A DNA stretch of 41,251 bases from Bacteroidota bacterium (GCA_021845665.1 JAJZVO010000039.1:1-41251), one strand, 5' to 3'. Positions 19,369 to 28,953 are shown, counted from the first letter of the stretch. Notes: generated by a model not told the origin, from the sequence alone. Made by a program: numbers and translations.

Positions 19369-21051
19369 TCAATGAACGTTGGTCTCTGTATACGTTCCTT
19401 TTATGAAATCATAAGTCTTGTCATAGACTTCCCTGATCCCGGGGTTCTTACTGTAACAGCACTGATAGAAAGTCCCCGGTCCGGCATTCTGATAATATGA
19501 ATGAGCGGCTCCGGTCATGTAGCCTTTCTTGATTCCCCAGTTGAGGTACTGGTAGTACTTTTCCAGGAGCGCATTGTTCTTCAAGGCATCCCAATGTATC
19601 TCAATTTCTATTCCCATTCCGAGCATCTTGCAGGTTTCTGCAGCCTCACCAAGTTCCTGGACCGGGTAATTGTGGAACGAATAATTCGGCTGCATTTCCG
19701 CTCCGTCGAAGCCGAGCGAATGCCATTCGTAGAAACCCTCGGCGTTAATGAAGGGTATCCAATCGAGAACGAGTCCCTTACTTCTGACAAAGTCTCCGAC
19801 ATATCTGATCAAGGCCTTCTCGCTGTCGTTGATTGTGAAGGCAGCCTTCTCACTGATCCAGTACATGCCTACAAGCTTCAGATTATCGTAGCGGCTCGCT
19901 TTCCATTTGGCGAGCACCTGGTCAACGTACCATCTTATCAGTCTCTCTCTGTCCGAAAGCTTCTCCATGTTTATCTGCTTCCCGTCTATCGCGCCGAAAT
20001 ATTTCGCGGTCGGGGTCGGATACGGAATAGCGATTTCGACCTTGGATCTGTACGAAAATTTACCAAGCGCCTTCTTCACTTCTCCCGTGGCGATATTCAA
20101 CGCCGACACATTGTAATCCGGCATAAACGTATTATTTATATAATACTGCCAGTCGGAGAGGACGGTCGGCTTATTGATATCTGCGCCATATTGTCCCCCG
20201 GACGGTGCAGTACCGTAGGCCGAGAACAAGACCGCGTCAAACATGAAGTCCTTTATCTTTCCGGAAGCGCTTATGTATCCCACATACGGCAGGAGCTGAC
20301 CGACGCTGTTCTTCTCTATTGCAGGATCCTTCTTGTAATAGCCGTTCGTGATGAGGACCATGTTTTTCGTTCCGCCGACTTCGGGAGAGCCCGGAGGACA
20401 ATACTTATCCGGATAAACCGGTGGTGGAGTAATCTTCGGAACCGTCGCCCCGTTGACGACGCCATGGTCTCCGAATACCTGGAATTCGTCCGCGAGCGTG
20501 AAGACGTCAACGACAAACGTCATCTTCACGTATTTTGCCCGATAGTTCAGGCCTGAAAGCTTGTATGTCTGGACTATCGGCTTCGTGACTGTCAAAGAGA
20601 CGGCGCTCTTCACTGTTCCGACGACGGCCCAATGTTTCCCGTCCATGGAAAGAGAGTAGATGACTTCTCTGGGAAAGTCGATCCCATTCGGTATATCCTG
20701 CAGGAACCTCTCCTGCATCTGATGGACGGTATTGACTCTTCCCATGTCGATGACGATGCTGCGCATTCCTCCGCGGACATATTGCTGCCATTCGTGGTCT
20801 CTGTAATTTGTCGATGAAGCTATCTTACCGTCCGTCAGCCCTCCCTGGAATTGATGTCCGACTTCCATCGGGGCAAAAGAATACTTGATCGGAACGAGTG
20901 ATGTCGAGGTATACAATTTTCTCAATACCAGATCCACCATGCCTCGTGGAGGAAGCGGAGCGGGAACAGAGGCGCGAACCGCGGTCACAGCTGCCAGTGT
21001 TAGTGCAAATGTCAGAAGGAAATATTTATATCTGCAATAAAGTCTTCTCAT
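19369..21051 (-). CDS. Discoidin-DUF4855 protein lacking a T9SS sorting domain (copy 2)
   Basis: A 560-residue exported paralogue of the DUF4855 proteins at 2425-4410 and 26964-28928. Signal peptide 1-27 (MRRLYCRYKYFLLTFALTLAAVTAVRA); discoidin-like domain about 45-198 (SIVIDMGRVNTVHQMQERF, EFQVFGDHG); DUF4855 about 228-555 (NMVLITNGYY, FMFDAVLF, VEIAIPYPTPT, KLVGMYWISE, LDWIPFINAEG, GFDGAEMQPNYSF, GIEIEIHWD). The protein stops at GTYTETNVH, exactly where the sorting domain begins in the other two copies, and only 40 bp separate it from GH92, so the tail has been lost cleanly. It would then stay in the periplasm. It also looks richer in lysine than its paralogues. The ATG at 21051 has AGGA seven bases upstream. 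Confidence 0.9.
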   Translation of the reverse strand: MRRLYCRYKYFLLTFALTLAAVTAVRASVPAPLPPRGMVDLVLRKLYTSTSLVPIKYSFAPMEVGHQFQGGLTDGKIASSTNYRDHEWQQYVRGGMRSIVIDMGRVNTVHQMQERFLQDIPNGIDFPREVIYSLSMDGKHWAVVGTVKSAVSLTVTKPIVQTYKLSGLNYRAKYVKMTFVVDVFTLADEFQVFGDHGVVNGATVPKITPPPVYPDKYCPPGSPEVGGTKNMVLITNGYYKKDPAIEKNSVGQLLPYVGYISASGKIKDFMFDAVLFSAYGTAPSGGQYGADINKPTVLSDWQYYINNTFMPDYNVSALNIATGEVKKALGKFSYRSKVEIAIPYPTPTAKYFGAIDGKQINMEKLSDRERLIRWYVDQVLAKWKASRYDNLKLVGMYWISEKAAFTINDSEKALIRYVGDFVRSKGLVLDWIPFINAEGFYEWHSLGFDGAEMQPNYSFHNYPVQELGEAAETCKMLGMGIEIEIHWDALKNNALLEKYYQYLNWGIKKGYMTGAAHSYYQNAGPGTFYQCCYSKNPGIREVYDKTYDFIKGTYTETNVH

Positions 21052-21162
21052 TAAGTCATCCTTGTTTTCTGCACTCAAGGGTCCTCGATCTCTGAAAGCA
21101 ACTCGCGTCCGGCGCGATTTCGGCCTTCATGCAGCATTTATTTTGTAATTTCAAAAGTCGGA

Positions 21163-21201
21163 GGGAGCTCATACGGTTCGTGAAGGCTCGTACGAGCTCC
21201 C
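21163..21201 (-). terminator. Terminator-like hairpin after the RCC1 gene
   Basis: GGGAGCTC (21163-21170) and GAGCTCCC (21194-21201) are perfect inverted repeats, extended inward by CGTA/TACG across one wobble pair. It lies 21 bp past the stop at 21222. No T run follows on the transcribed strand, so it may be a 3'-end stabilising structure and not a true intrinsic terminator. Confidence 0.5.
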
Positions 21202-21221
21202 ATCCATGGCTTCGGGGATTG

Positions 21222-23918
21222 TTACTTCAAAAGCAGCATTTTATGAACCGCACTGAAACTGCCGGTCCTCAATACATATAGATAGACACCGCTCGCAAGG
21301 CGATCCGCGTTGAAGTTCACCTCGTAAAAGCCGGCATTTTGGTGCGCGTCTACCAACGTGGCAACTTTCTGACCGAGGACGTTGTACACTTCTAGCGTGA
21401 CCATCTGCGCCTTCGGGAGACTATACTTTATCATCGTCGTCGGGTTGAACGGGTTAGGATAGTTCTGCAGCAGGGCGAATGTCTTTGGTATGCCCGCAGC
21501 TCCTTCGACCGCCGTAAGCCCGGTGCCGGTTTTGAATTCCCAGGTAGTCGAGAATCCGCCCATGCCTGCGGTATCGATTGCGGCGACGTGCCAGTAATAG
21601 ATAGTGTTCTGCAAAAGAGCTACGGGGAGTTGAACAGCCGTATCCGACACCGTCGTATCGAAGATCGCCTGCTGGAAATACCCTGCAGAATCACCCGAAT
21701 AGTAACTCTGAGAGTTCGTCGCCACCTGGACCAGATACTTTTCCGCCCGGACTGACGGACTCCATGTGAAGGTCAGCGCACGCGGTATGCCTGTCGTCGA
21801 TAGTTTCGGGAAGACGAGGCCGGGCGATGCAGGCACGGCAACCCTGGTCGTAAACGAATCGATGGTCGAGTACGCGCTCGCTCCGCCTGCATTATACCCA
21901 AGCACACGCCAGTAGTATTTCTGCAGGTTGTTCAGTTTTGTAATAACCTGGCTTGTGTCGGCAGTGGAGTCGTTCACAACGAACGTCTTGAATGAGATGC
22001 TATCGGATACCTGAACCCCGTACCCCGATGCGAGAGGCACACTGTGCCAGACGAGTGCAAGAGTATCTGCACGCTGGAACGTTGCTCCGTTGGCCGGTGC
22101 TACTGCCGTCGGTGAAGCGGGAACCTCTTCAACAGTAAATGAGTCGGGGCCCGCGAAGGCACTCGCTCCGCCGGGATTCACTGCCTGAACCTGCCAATAG
22201 TATTTGGCGCCCGGCTTCAGTCCTTTCACTACATTCATCGTATCATTGGTGGAATCGTTAACCACAAAGGTAGAGAAGCCTGGCTCGGCCGCAACCTGCC
22301 AGTGATACTGGGCCGCACCGGGGGCAGTACTGCATTTCAGCGTATCGGTAGCCGGTCTATTGATCGCATTGTTGGCCGGCGAGACGAGCGCCGTCGCTCC
22401 GGGAGCCAACATGATAGTCGTGAAGCTGTCGACGGTGGAGTACTGTCCAAGGACTCCGTTGTCGTAAGAGCGCGCGTGCCAATAGTACTTTGTGCTGTAA
22501 CCGAGCGAGTTCATGGTATCCGCCAGCACGGTCAAACCGGAATCGTTTGCAACAATGCCTGTGGCGAAAGTCGGATCGGTGGATACCTGGCACTGATACC
22601 CTTGCTCCGATGTGGAAGAGGACCATGTCAACGTCAGTTTAATAGGCTGGTTGACGGCGTTGTTCGCAGGGGAAGTTAAGGTCGGAACAGCCGGGGGTGT
22701 CTGTAACAGGCCGTAGACTCTGACAGGCAGGTATGAGCTTTTTAGACTGTCATCACCCAACTGACCCTGCGTGCCCTGTCCCCAGGTGTAGAAGTAATTG
22801 TCGCTACCTACGGCCACGACAGAAAATCTTCCACCCGAAATAGCCTTTGCGGTCACACCAGGCGGAAGCAAAGTCTCCACAGGTACCTTATTCGTCGCTC
22901 CGGGAGTTCCTCCAATTCCGTCGCCCATCTCCCCGGAACCTCCATATCCCCAGCCATAAAGTGTGTCATTGTCGGCGATGGCCAAAACGCCGCTTCCGAC
23001 ACAAGCTGCCGTCTTCCAGCTAGTGACTCCCGCCGGTTTGTTCGCTTTGATGAAGGTGGTCGAGCTGGTCGTAGTTCCGTTGCCAAGCTGGCCGAATGTG
23101 TTGGCACCGGTTTCATAGAGATTTCCGTCGTTGCCAAGTGCAACTGAGAAATAGAGGCCGCAGTAGACTGAATCCCACTTCGTTACGCCTGCCGGGAATG
23201 GAACCAGTGCGGGAACGAGCTGGTTCTTCGTGTTGCCTTGTCCGAGCTGGCCGTACGAGTTTGTTCCCCACATATAGAGACTTCCATCTGAGCCGATAGC
23301 TGCGCTGTAGAACCAGCCGGCAAAGATACTAACAGGCGTAAATCCTGCAGGGAGCTTCACCATCACCGGGGTGTAGGATGTCGTTGTGGTGCTGTCTCCC
23401 AGTTGTCCGTAGACGTTTGCTCCCCAGGCATACACATGTCCGTCACTTCCCAGCGCCAGGCTGTATGACCAGCCTGCCGCAACGGCAGTTGCGGTTACTC
23501 CGCTCGGGAGGATAACTTTGACAGGTACATTTGAATTGGTTGTCGTGCCGTCGCCGAGCTCTCCGGTAGTGTTGATTCCCCAGGCATATACGTTTCCGTC
23601 AGTCCCGATGGCAACGGTGTGGAGGTTACCTACTGCAACCGATTTCCAGCCCGCAACACCGCTCGGAGGTGCGATAAGCACGGGAGTGGAATCCTGTGCT
23701 GCAGCAGCAGTGACCACGGGATGATTGTACTGGTCGGTCCCCCAGCCATACAAATTCCCGTCAGGGTAGAGGACGTACGCTGCAAATGATCCTGACGACG
23801 AATAAACGTTCTGCGCCAGAGCCGGCCTGCCTAGAAGCGCGGCGGAAAGCAAAAACGCCAGGAGACCTGGTCTCCAATCGAAGAGCCGTCTCAAGAGAAC
23901 AGCCTTAGCATTTCTCAT
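21222..23918 (-). CDS. RCC1 seven-bladed propeller with four FN3-like domains and T9SS sorting domain
   Basis: An 898-residue surface protein. Signal peptide 1-35 (...SAALLGRPALA). Residues 37-405 contain seven RCC1 repeats of the YxWGxNxxGQLGxGTTTxSxxPVxV type, predicted to close a seven-bladed propeller. Blade 1 is aberrant (YGWGTDQYNHPV) and blade 5 has YETG in place of YAWG. Four fibronectin III-like domains follow at about 409-501, 505-595, 600-691 and 697-797, each with a KYYW-type strand. Residues 812-898 are the T9SS sorting domain (LLQNYPNPFNPTTMI to KMLLLK). No catalytic motif is seen; an adhesive or glycan-binding role on the cell surface is the likely guess. The ATG at 23918 has AAAGGTG upstream. 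It pairs with the DUF4855 gene downstream, as the RCC1 gene at 28954-31620 does. Confidence 0.92.
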   Translation of the reverse strand: MRNAKAVLLRRLFDWRPGLLAFLLSAALLGRPALAQNVYSSSGSFAAYVLYPDGNLYGWGTDQYNHPVVTAAAAQDSTPVLIAPPSGVAGWKSVAVGNLHTVAIGTDGNVYAWGINTTGELGDGTTTNSNVPVKVILPSGVTATAVAAGWSYSLALGSDGHVYAWGANVYGQLGDSTTTTSYTPVMVKLPAGFTPVSIFAGWFYSAAIGSDGSLYMWGTNSYGQLGQGNTKNQLVPALVPFPAGVTKWDSVYCGLYFSVALGNDGNLYETGANTFGQLGNGTTTSSTTFIKANKPAGVTSWKTAACVGSGVLAIADNDTLYGWGYGGSGEMGDGIGGTPGATNKVPVETLLPPGVTAKAISGGRFSVVAVGSDNYFYTWGQGTQGQLGDDSLKSSYLPVRVYGLLQTPPAVPTLTSPANNAVNQPIKLTLTWSSSTSEQGYQCQVSTDPTFATGIVANDSGLTVLADTMNSLGYSTKYYWHARSYDNGVLGQYSTVDSFTTIMLAPGATALVSPANNAINRPATDTLKCSTAPGAAQYHWQVAAEPGFSTFVVNDSTNDTMNVVKGLKPGAKYYWQVQAVNPGGASAFAGPDSFTVEEVPASPTAVAPANGATFQRADTLALVWHSVPLASGYGVQVSDSISFKTFVVNDSTADTSQVITKLNNLQKYYWRVLGYNAGGASAYSTIDSFTTRVAVPASPGLVFPKLSTTGIPRALTFTWSPSVRAEKYLVQVATNSQSYYSGDSAGYFQQAIFDTTVSDTAVQLPVALLQNTIYYWHVAAIDTAGMGGFSTTWEFKTGTGLTAVEGAAGIPKTFALLQNYPNPFNPTTMIKYSLPKAQMVTLEVYNVLGQKVATLVDAHQNAGFYEVNFNADRLASGVYLYVLRTGSFSAVHKMLLLK

Positions 23919-23942
23919 TCTTTCACCTTTTGGTTTGTTTCA

Positions 23943-23978
23943 ATGTGAGAAACCATCCCCGGTGATAGCCTCTCACAT
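23943..23978 (-). other. Inverted repeat in the leader of the RCC1 gene
   Basis: ATGTGAGA (23943-23950) and TCTCACAT (23971-23978) are perfect complements round a 20-base loop, about 25 bp upstream of the start at 23918. It could be an operator or an RNA hairpin in the leader. The rest of the 220-bp gap 23919-24138 shows nothing I can name. Confidence 0.3.
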
Positions 23979-24138
23979 CTGTCAACGTTACCTTCAATCC
24001 GGGTCTATGTTTATTGCCGAGTAAACCCGGCATAAGTTGCCCTGGTCTCCAAAAATAGTCAGATGTGTATATAGTTCTCTTCGAGCATCGAAGCGATCGG
24101 TCATGACTTCAATATTGAAATCAATTTCGGACATGGCA

Positions 24139-26796
24139 TTACTTGAGAAAGAGCATCTTCCTGGTGATCGCATCCGCGCCTTCGCGGAGCGAGTAGAAAT
24201 ACACGCCACTCGAGAAACGCTCCATATCAACGTTATAGGTGTACGACCCGGCATTCTGAAAGCCATCGGCAACTACTTCGACAAGTTGTCCGAGCGCATT
24301 AAAGATTCTCAAGCTCATCACGCCCGCGCGCGCGAGGCTGACTCTTATCGTCGTCGACGGATTGAAAGGGTTCGGGTAATTGTTCGATAGGGCGAATTTT
24401 GCAGGGACACTTTTCTGCTCATCGATCGCATCGATTCCTGTGCCTGTTGTGAATGAATCGACCGCCGAATACGAACCGGCCAATCCCAGGTCCGATCCGG
24501 CAACATGCCAGTAATATTCGGTTTCCGGAGCCAGAGTTACGGACAGCGCTATACTTGTGTCGAACACAGTGGTGTCGACCACTAATGATGAGAACGCCGG
24601 GTCAGTCGCAACCTGCAGGACGTAACCGGTCATCGGAGATGCGGAGGTCCATTTCAACGGCGTTCTGCGAGGAACCCGGGTACCTCCTACAGGCGAAATT
24701 GAAACAGGTGTTGAAGGGACAATGGGAAGTTGGGCGGACAGCATGAAGTACCACACGTTCGCGAAAATCGGAAGTATCGTAGATCCGTGTGCGGAGCCCG
24801 ACAGCGTGTCGGTAACGAGTATCCTCCAGTTGCCGGTAATCATCCGCCCTGCCGTAACGTTCGTGAGAATAGCCGGTCGCTGCGTGTCCATCAGAGCCGA
24901 GCAGTTGGAGACCTGATGATTGACGTTGTAAGGATCGTACTGGTTCAGGAAAGCAAAATAGCTTGTCGGCGGAGTAGCACCCTTCTCGTACAGCCATGGG
25001 GCCGGTCTGTTAAAGAACGTCATGAAATCCTGCGGACCTGAGAACATCAGCACCCTGCTCACATCGAACATCTTTCCTATGTAGGCGGCGTGTCCCGATC
25101 CCTGGGAATGGCCGGCCACTACGATGCGGTTCCAAATCGGTTCACCGTTTTGCAGGAATTGGGTCCAGTTTCCCGCGGTGTCTGACTGCGCGAGATAAAC
25201 GAGGAGCTTTTGAAACCTGTTAAGAATGGAATTCGCGCTGTCTACGTTCACCGCGTTGCTAACCTGAGTCCCGGTGACAATCTCGTCCCTATAGTCGCCG
25301 AACGCGGTAGTGTCCGAGTCGTTCCCGAGACTTGCCGCGACGACGTTGTCTTCGTAGTCAAGAGTTATCGCGTAATAACCCATCGAGGCATATATGCTGT
25401 CCATCGTCCAGGTCGGCGTCGCGCTTCCGCCGGTGCCGACCAGAAACAAAATCAGTTTATGAAGGGTGTCTATGGCGGGGTTATAGACCGCAATGCTCGG
25501 TCCGTGAACGGTCTCTATAGATGGGTCGGTCCACCCTGGGATCACAGACACGAGTCTTACTCCGGAAGTCGAGCTCGCGTAATTCAGAAGAATCTGAACC
25601 GGGACGGATGAATTTCTTATGCTATTGTTCCCAAGCTGTCCCTGCCCGCCCTGGCCCCACGCATATATGTTGCCGTCACTCCCGATGGCAAGTGCATGAT
25701 TTCGTCCGGCCGCGAGGGATGTCACGACAACACCTGGAGGCATAGAAACTCTGACTGCAACCGGATTGGCACCCAGAGTTGTGCCGTTTCCCATCTCGCC
25801 CGAACCGCCGTATCCCCAGGCATAAAGAGTGTCGCTGTTGCCGATGGCGAGGACAGAACTGCCGGTGCAGGCTATCTGATTCCAGCCCGTTACTCCGGCG
25901 GGCATATTTGCTTTCTGAAACTCCATCACTCCAGAGGAAGTGCCCGTTGCCGTTCCGTTTCCCAACTGGCCGTACTGGTTGTATCCGCTTTCGTACAAGT
26001 TACCGTCATTTCCCATTGCCGCTGCGAAGTAAATACCTCCATACATTCCCGTCCACTTCGTCACCCCCGAAGGAAACGGGACTTTAACCGGAAGTGATTC
26101 GCTCGTCGTATTGCCCAATCCCAATTGTCCCTGGACGTTGCCGCCCCAAGCATAAAGGGTCCCGTCGGCGCCCAGCGCGAAACTGTAATACCATCCGGCG
26201 AGCACGGCAACAGGAGTAACCCCGGAAGGGAGATCCACTTTAACCGGAACGTCGGAATTAGTGGTCGTTCCGTTGCCGAGCTGGCCGTTGTTGTTTTCTC
26301 CCCAGGCGTAGACGGTGCCGTCGCTGCAGAGGGCAAGGCTGTGCCAGTAACCGCACGAGACCTGTTTTGCGGTCACGCCGCTGGGAAGATCCACCTTCAC
26401 CAGAGTATCGGAGCTGGCTACCGAACCGTCGCCCAGCTGTCCGTAATCATTGTCGCCCCACGCGTAAATATCTCCGTCGTTCCCGATCGCGAGTGTATGT
26501 ACATGCCCGGCGGCGATGGAAACCCAGCTCGTGACCCCGGCAGGAAACGCGACTTCAACCGGCGTCAGATCCTGGGACATCATGGAAGTAGTAACTGGAT
26601 GATGGTATTCATCTTCTCCCCATGTGTAGAGATTACCGTTTGCGTCGATCGCATAAGACGCGAAAGAGCTGGAAGATGAATACACCTCCTGCGATATCCC
26701 CCTTCTCGAAGTGGAAAACAATACGAACATCAGCACGACTACGGCCGTCTTCAAACCGAACAATCGAATAACATTAGGTTTTTGAACGCTTTTCAT
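24139..26796 (-). CDS. RCC1 propeller-alpha/beta hydrolase fusion with FN3-like and T9SS sorting domains
   Basis: An 885-residue exported protein with an unusual domain order. Signal peptide 1-35 (VVVLMFVLFSTSRRGISQ); seven RCC1 repeats at about 37-402, again with a deviant blade 1 (YHHPV) and blade 5 (YESG); an alpha/beta hydrolase at about 412-692; one fibronectin III-like domain at about 697-785; T9SS sorting domain about 800-885 (SNNYPNPFNPSTTI to RKMLFLK). The hydrolase keeps the nucleophile elbow VAGHSQGSG (S564) and candidate D621 (NQYDPY) and H670 (SAHGS), so it is probably active. It is paralogous to the free enzyme at 7289-8203. A cell-surface esterase displayed on a binding propeller is the simplest reading. 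The ATG at 26796 has no strong ribosome site. It sits between the two RCC1-DUF4855 pairs. Confidence 0.92.
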   Translation of the reverse strand: MKSVQKPNVIRLFGLKTAVVVLMFVLFSTSRRGISQEVYSSSSSFASYAIDANGNLYTWGEDEYHHPVTTSMMSQDLTPVEVAFPAGVTSWVSIAAGHVHTLAIGNDGDIYAWGDNDYGQLGDGSVASSDTLVKVDLPSGVTAKQVSCGYWHSLALCSDGTVYAWGENNNGQLGNGTTTNSDVPVKVDLPSGVTPVAVLAGWYYSFALGADGTLYAWGGNVQGQLGLGNTTSESLPVKVPFPSGVTKWTGMYGGIYFAAAMGNDGNLYESGYNQYGQLGNGTATGTSSGVMEFQKANMPAGVTGWNQIACTGSSVLAIGNSDTLYAWGYGGSGEMGNGTTLGANPVAVRVSMPPGVVVTSLAAGRNHALAIGSDGNIYAWGQGGQGQLGNNSIRNSSVPVQILLNYASSTSGVRLVSVIPGWTDPSIETVHGPSIAVYNPAIDTLHKLILFLVGTGGSATPTWTMDSIYASMGYYAITLDYEDNVVAASLGNDSDTTAFGDYRDEIVTGTQVSNAVNVDSANSILNRFQKLLVYLAQSDTAGNWTQFLQNGEPIWNRIVVAGHSQGSGHAAYIGKMFDVSRVLMFSGPQDFMTFFNRPAPWLYEKGATPPTSYFAFLNQYDPYNVNHQVSNCSALMDTQRPAILTNVTAGRMITGNWRILVTDTLSGSAHGSTILPIFANVWYFMLSAQLPIVPSTPVSISPVGGTRVPRRTPLKWTSASPMTGYVLQVATDPAFSSLVVDTTVFDTSIALSVTLAPETEYYWHVAGSDLGLAGSYSAVDSFTTGTGIDAIDEQKSVPAKFALSNNYPNPFNPSTTIRVSLARAGVMSLRIFNALGQLVEVVADGFQNAGSYTYNVDMERFSSGVYFYSLREGADAITRKMLFLK

Positions 26797-26919
26797 TACT
26801 GTTTTCAGACTTTCAATTTTTTCGATCGAATCAGAAAAACGGACGATGCCCGTTCGTCCTGTCAGCGGTACAGTGAATAAAGGGCCGCTGGCGAAAGTTA
26901 AACGTACAAATTAGGACAT

Positions 26920-26949
26920 GGCGGGATCGCCGGTTAGAGCTTTCCCGCC
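26920..26949 (-). terminator. Terminator-like hairpin after the DUF4855 gene
   Basis: GGCGGGA (26920-26926) and TCCCGCC (26943-26949) are perfect inverted repeats starting 15 bp past the stop at 26964. They are nested inside TTAGG (26911-26915) and CCTAA (26953-26957). A T run is missing. Confidence 0.5.
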
Positions 26950-26963
26950 TTACCTAATCATCC

Positions 26964-28928
26964 TTACTTGAGGAGAAGCATCTTTTTGGTCATGAAATTA
27001 TTTCCTTGCTGCAAACGATAGAAGTAAACTCCGCTCGCCATGTTGTCCATGTTCACGTCGTAAGTGTAGACTCCCGGCACTTTGTAGCCCTCGTCCACCA
27101 CCTTTACCCGTTGTCCCAGAACATTATATACCGTGAGACTCATCATACCGCTTCGGCCAAGGGTTACTCTAATAGTGGTAGCAGGGTTAAATGGATTCGG
27201 ATAGTTGTTGCTCAAGTTGAACTTCTCGGGGAGTGTGCCGGGAATCTCTTCCACTGCCGTCGGTACCTGGTAAGTACCCTTTATGAATTGATATGTCGCG
27301 TCATAGATTGCACGAAGAGTCGGGTTCGTACTTTCGGCACATGTATAGAAAGTACCGGGCCCTGAATTCTGATAGTACGCGTGAGAGGCTCCTGTCATGT
27401 ACCCTTTTGTAACGCCGTAATTAAGGTACGCATAATATTTGTCCCTGAGCGTGGAATCAGTAAGCGCATTCCAGTGAATCTCAATTTCGATACCCATTCC
27501 GAGCTTCCTGCACGCATCCGCTGTTTCGGCCAGCTCCTGTGGTGGATAGTTGTTGAACGAATAGTTCGGCTGCATCCATGCTCCGTTAAACCCAAGCGTG
27601 CTCCAATCCGCAAAACCGCTCGCATCCTTGAAAGGAATCCAGTCAAGGACTTTCCCTTTCCCGGTGATGTAGTTGGCGATGTAGTTAAGCATGGCTGTTT
27701 CGCTGTCGTTAACCGTAAAGCCGGCGCTCTCACTGTACCAGTAGAAGCCCACGAGATCAAGGTTTGCATATCCCGCCGAATCCCAGCGGCCCAGTACCTG
27801 GTCGACATACCATGACAGAACCTGCTCCTGGCCGGTGAGTGTCGACAGATTTTCCTGCACTCCGTTGATGGTCCCGAAATTTGTATCGGACGGACACGGG
27901 TAAGGTATCGCGATTTCCACCTTCTCTTTAAAGCCCGGGTCGTTCAAATCTTTCTTCACTACCGCAGCAGCGCTATCGAGTGCCGCGAGGTTGTATGTCG
28001 GGGAAAATGTGTTGTTGAGGTAGTACAACCAATCAGACATGTTAGTCGGAGTGGAATTGTTATCGCCGTAATTCCCTCCCGACGGTGCGGCTCCATACGG
28101 AGTAAACAGGACGGCGTCGAACATAAAATCGGTTATCGCTCCTGAGGACGACTGGTATCCGACATAGGGGATCAGCTGGGATACCGTGTTATTCTCTATT
28201 GCAGGATTCGCCGCGTAGTAGCCGTTCGGAATGAGTACCATATTCCTGATCCCGCCGACCTGCGGAGAGCCCGGGGCAAGATACGCGTCGGGGTATGTAA
28301 CCGGCGGAGTAATTTTCGGGATCGTAGAGTTGTCGACAATTCCTGAATCTCCGAACACCTGGAACTCATCGGCGAACTCATTGACATCGACCGTGAATGT
28401 CATCTTGACATATCTTGCCTGGTAGTCAAGTCCGGATACAGAATACGTTTGCGCTTGATCGACAGTGCTCGTCAGCGGGATAGATGAATTCACTATTCCG
28501 ACGAGAGACCAGTCGGTATCGTTCATCGACAACGAATAGGTGACGGTCCTGGGAAAATAGATTCCGGCCGATGGATAATTGAGGAACCTTTCCTGCATCT
28601 GGTGGACGGTGTTTACCTGCCCCATGTCTATGACGAGGCTTCGCGCGCCGCCGCGAGTGAACTCCTGCCATTCCGGATCGGCGTATGCCACGGAGGACGC
28701 GATTTTGCCGTCGGTCAACGCGCCCGGAGTATAATAGTTAGACTCACTGGGACCGAAGGAATACTCTATTGAGACAAGGGGGGTTATCGTGTACGGCTTG
28801 CCGAGCACAAGGTCGACCATTCCCTGAGGAGGGGCGGGGGCCGGCATTGATGCGGTGGCATTGGCAGCCGCGATCAGAACCGTTGCGAGCATGGCCGCTA
28901 TTTTGGAAAGACTTAAAGACTTGTTCAT
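26964..28928 (-). CDS. Discoidin-DUF4855 surface protein with T9SS sorting domain (copy 3)
   Basis: A 654-residue paralogue of the proteins at 2425-4410 and 19369-21051. Signal peptide 1-27 (SKIAAMLATVLIAAANATA); discoidin-like domain about 43-195 (SLVIDMGQVNTVHQMQERF, EFQVFGDSG); DUF4855 about 225-550 (NMVLIPNGYY, FMFDAVLFTP, VEIAIPYPCP, LVGFYWYSE, LDWIPFKDASG, GFNGAWMQPNYSF, GIEIEIHWN). The sorting domain about 568-654 (LSNNYPNPFNPATTI to TKKMLLLK) is closest to that of the beta-helix protein at 31825-33558, also at DNA level. The start chosen, 28928, has GGAG ten bases upstream and opens directly into the signal peptide; an ATG at 28952 is the alternative. Only 25 bp separate it from the RCC1 gene before it, so the two are translated from one message. 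Confidence 0.91.
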   Translation of the reverse strand: MNKSLSLSKIAAMLATVLIAAANATASMPAPAPPQGMVDLVLGKPYTITPLVSIEYSFGPSESNYYTPGALTDGKIASSVAYADPEWQEFTRGGARSLVIDMGQVNTVHQMQERFLNYPSAGIYFPRTVTYSLSMNDTDWSLVGIVNSSIPLTSTVDQAQTYSVSGLDYQARYVKMTFTVDVNEFADEFQVFGDSGIVDNSTIPKITPPVTYPDAYLAPGSPQVGGIRNMVLIPNGYYAANPAIENNTVSQLIPYVGYQSSSGAITDFMFDAVLFTPYGAAPSGGNYGDNNSTPTNMSDWLYYLNNTFSPTYNLAALDSAAAVVKKDLNDPGFKEKVEIAIPYPCPSDTNFGTINGVQENLSTLTGQEQVLSWYVDQVLGRWDSAGYANLDLVGFYWYSESAGFTVNDSETAMLNYIANYITGKGKVLDWIPFKDASGFADWSTLGFNGAWMQPNYSFNNYPPQELAETADACRKLGMGIEIEIHWNALTDSTLRDKYYAYLNYGVTKGYMTGASHAYYQNSGPGTFYTCAESTNPTLRAIYDATYQFIKGTYQVPTAVEEIPGTLPEKFNLSNNYPNPFNPATTIRVTLGRSGMMSLTVYNVLGQRVKVVDEGYKVPGVYTYDVNMDNMASGVYFYRLQQGNNFMTKKMLLLK

Positions 28929-28953
28929 CTGGAAAAATCTCCTGGATTCCATT

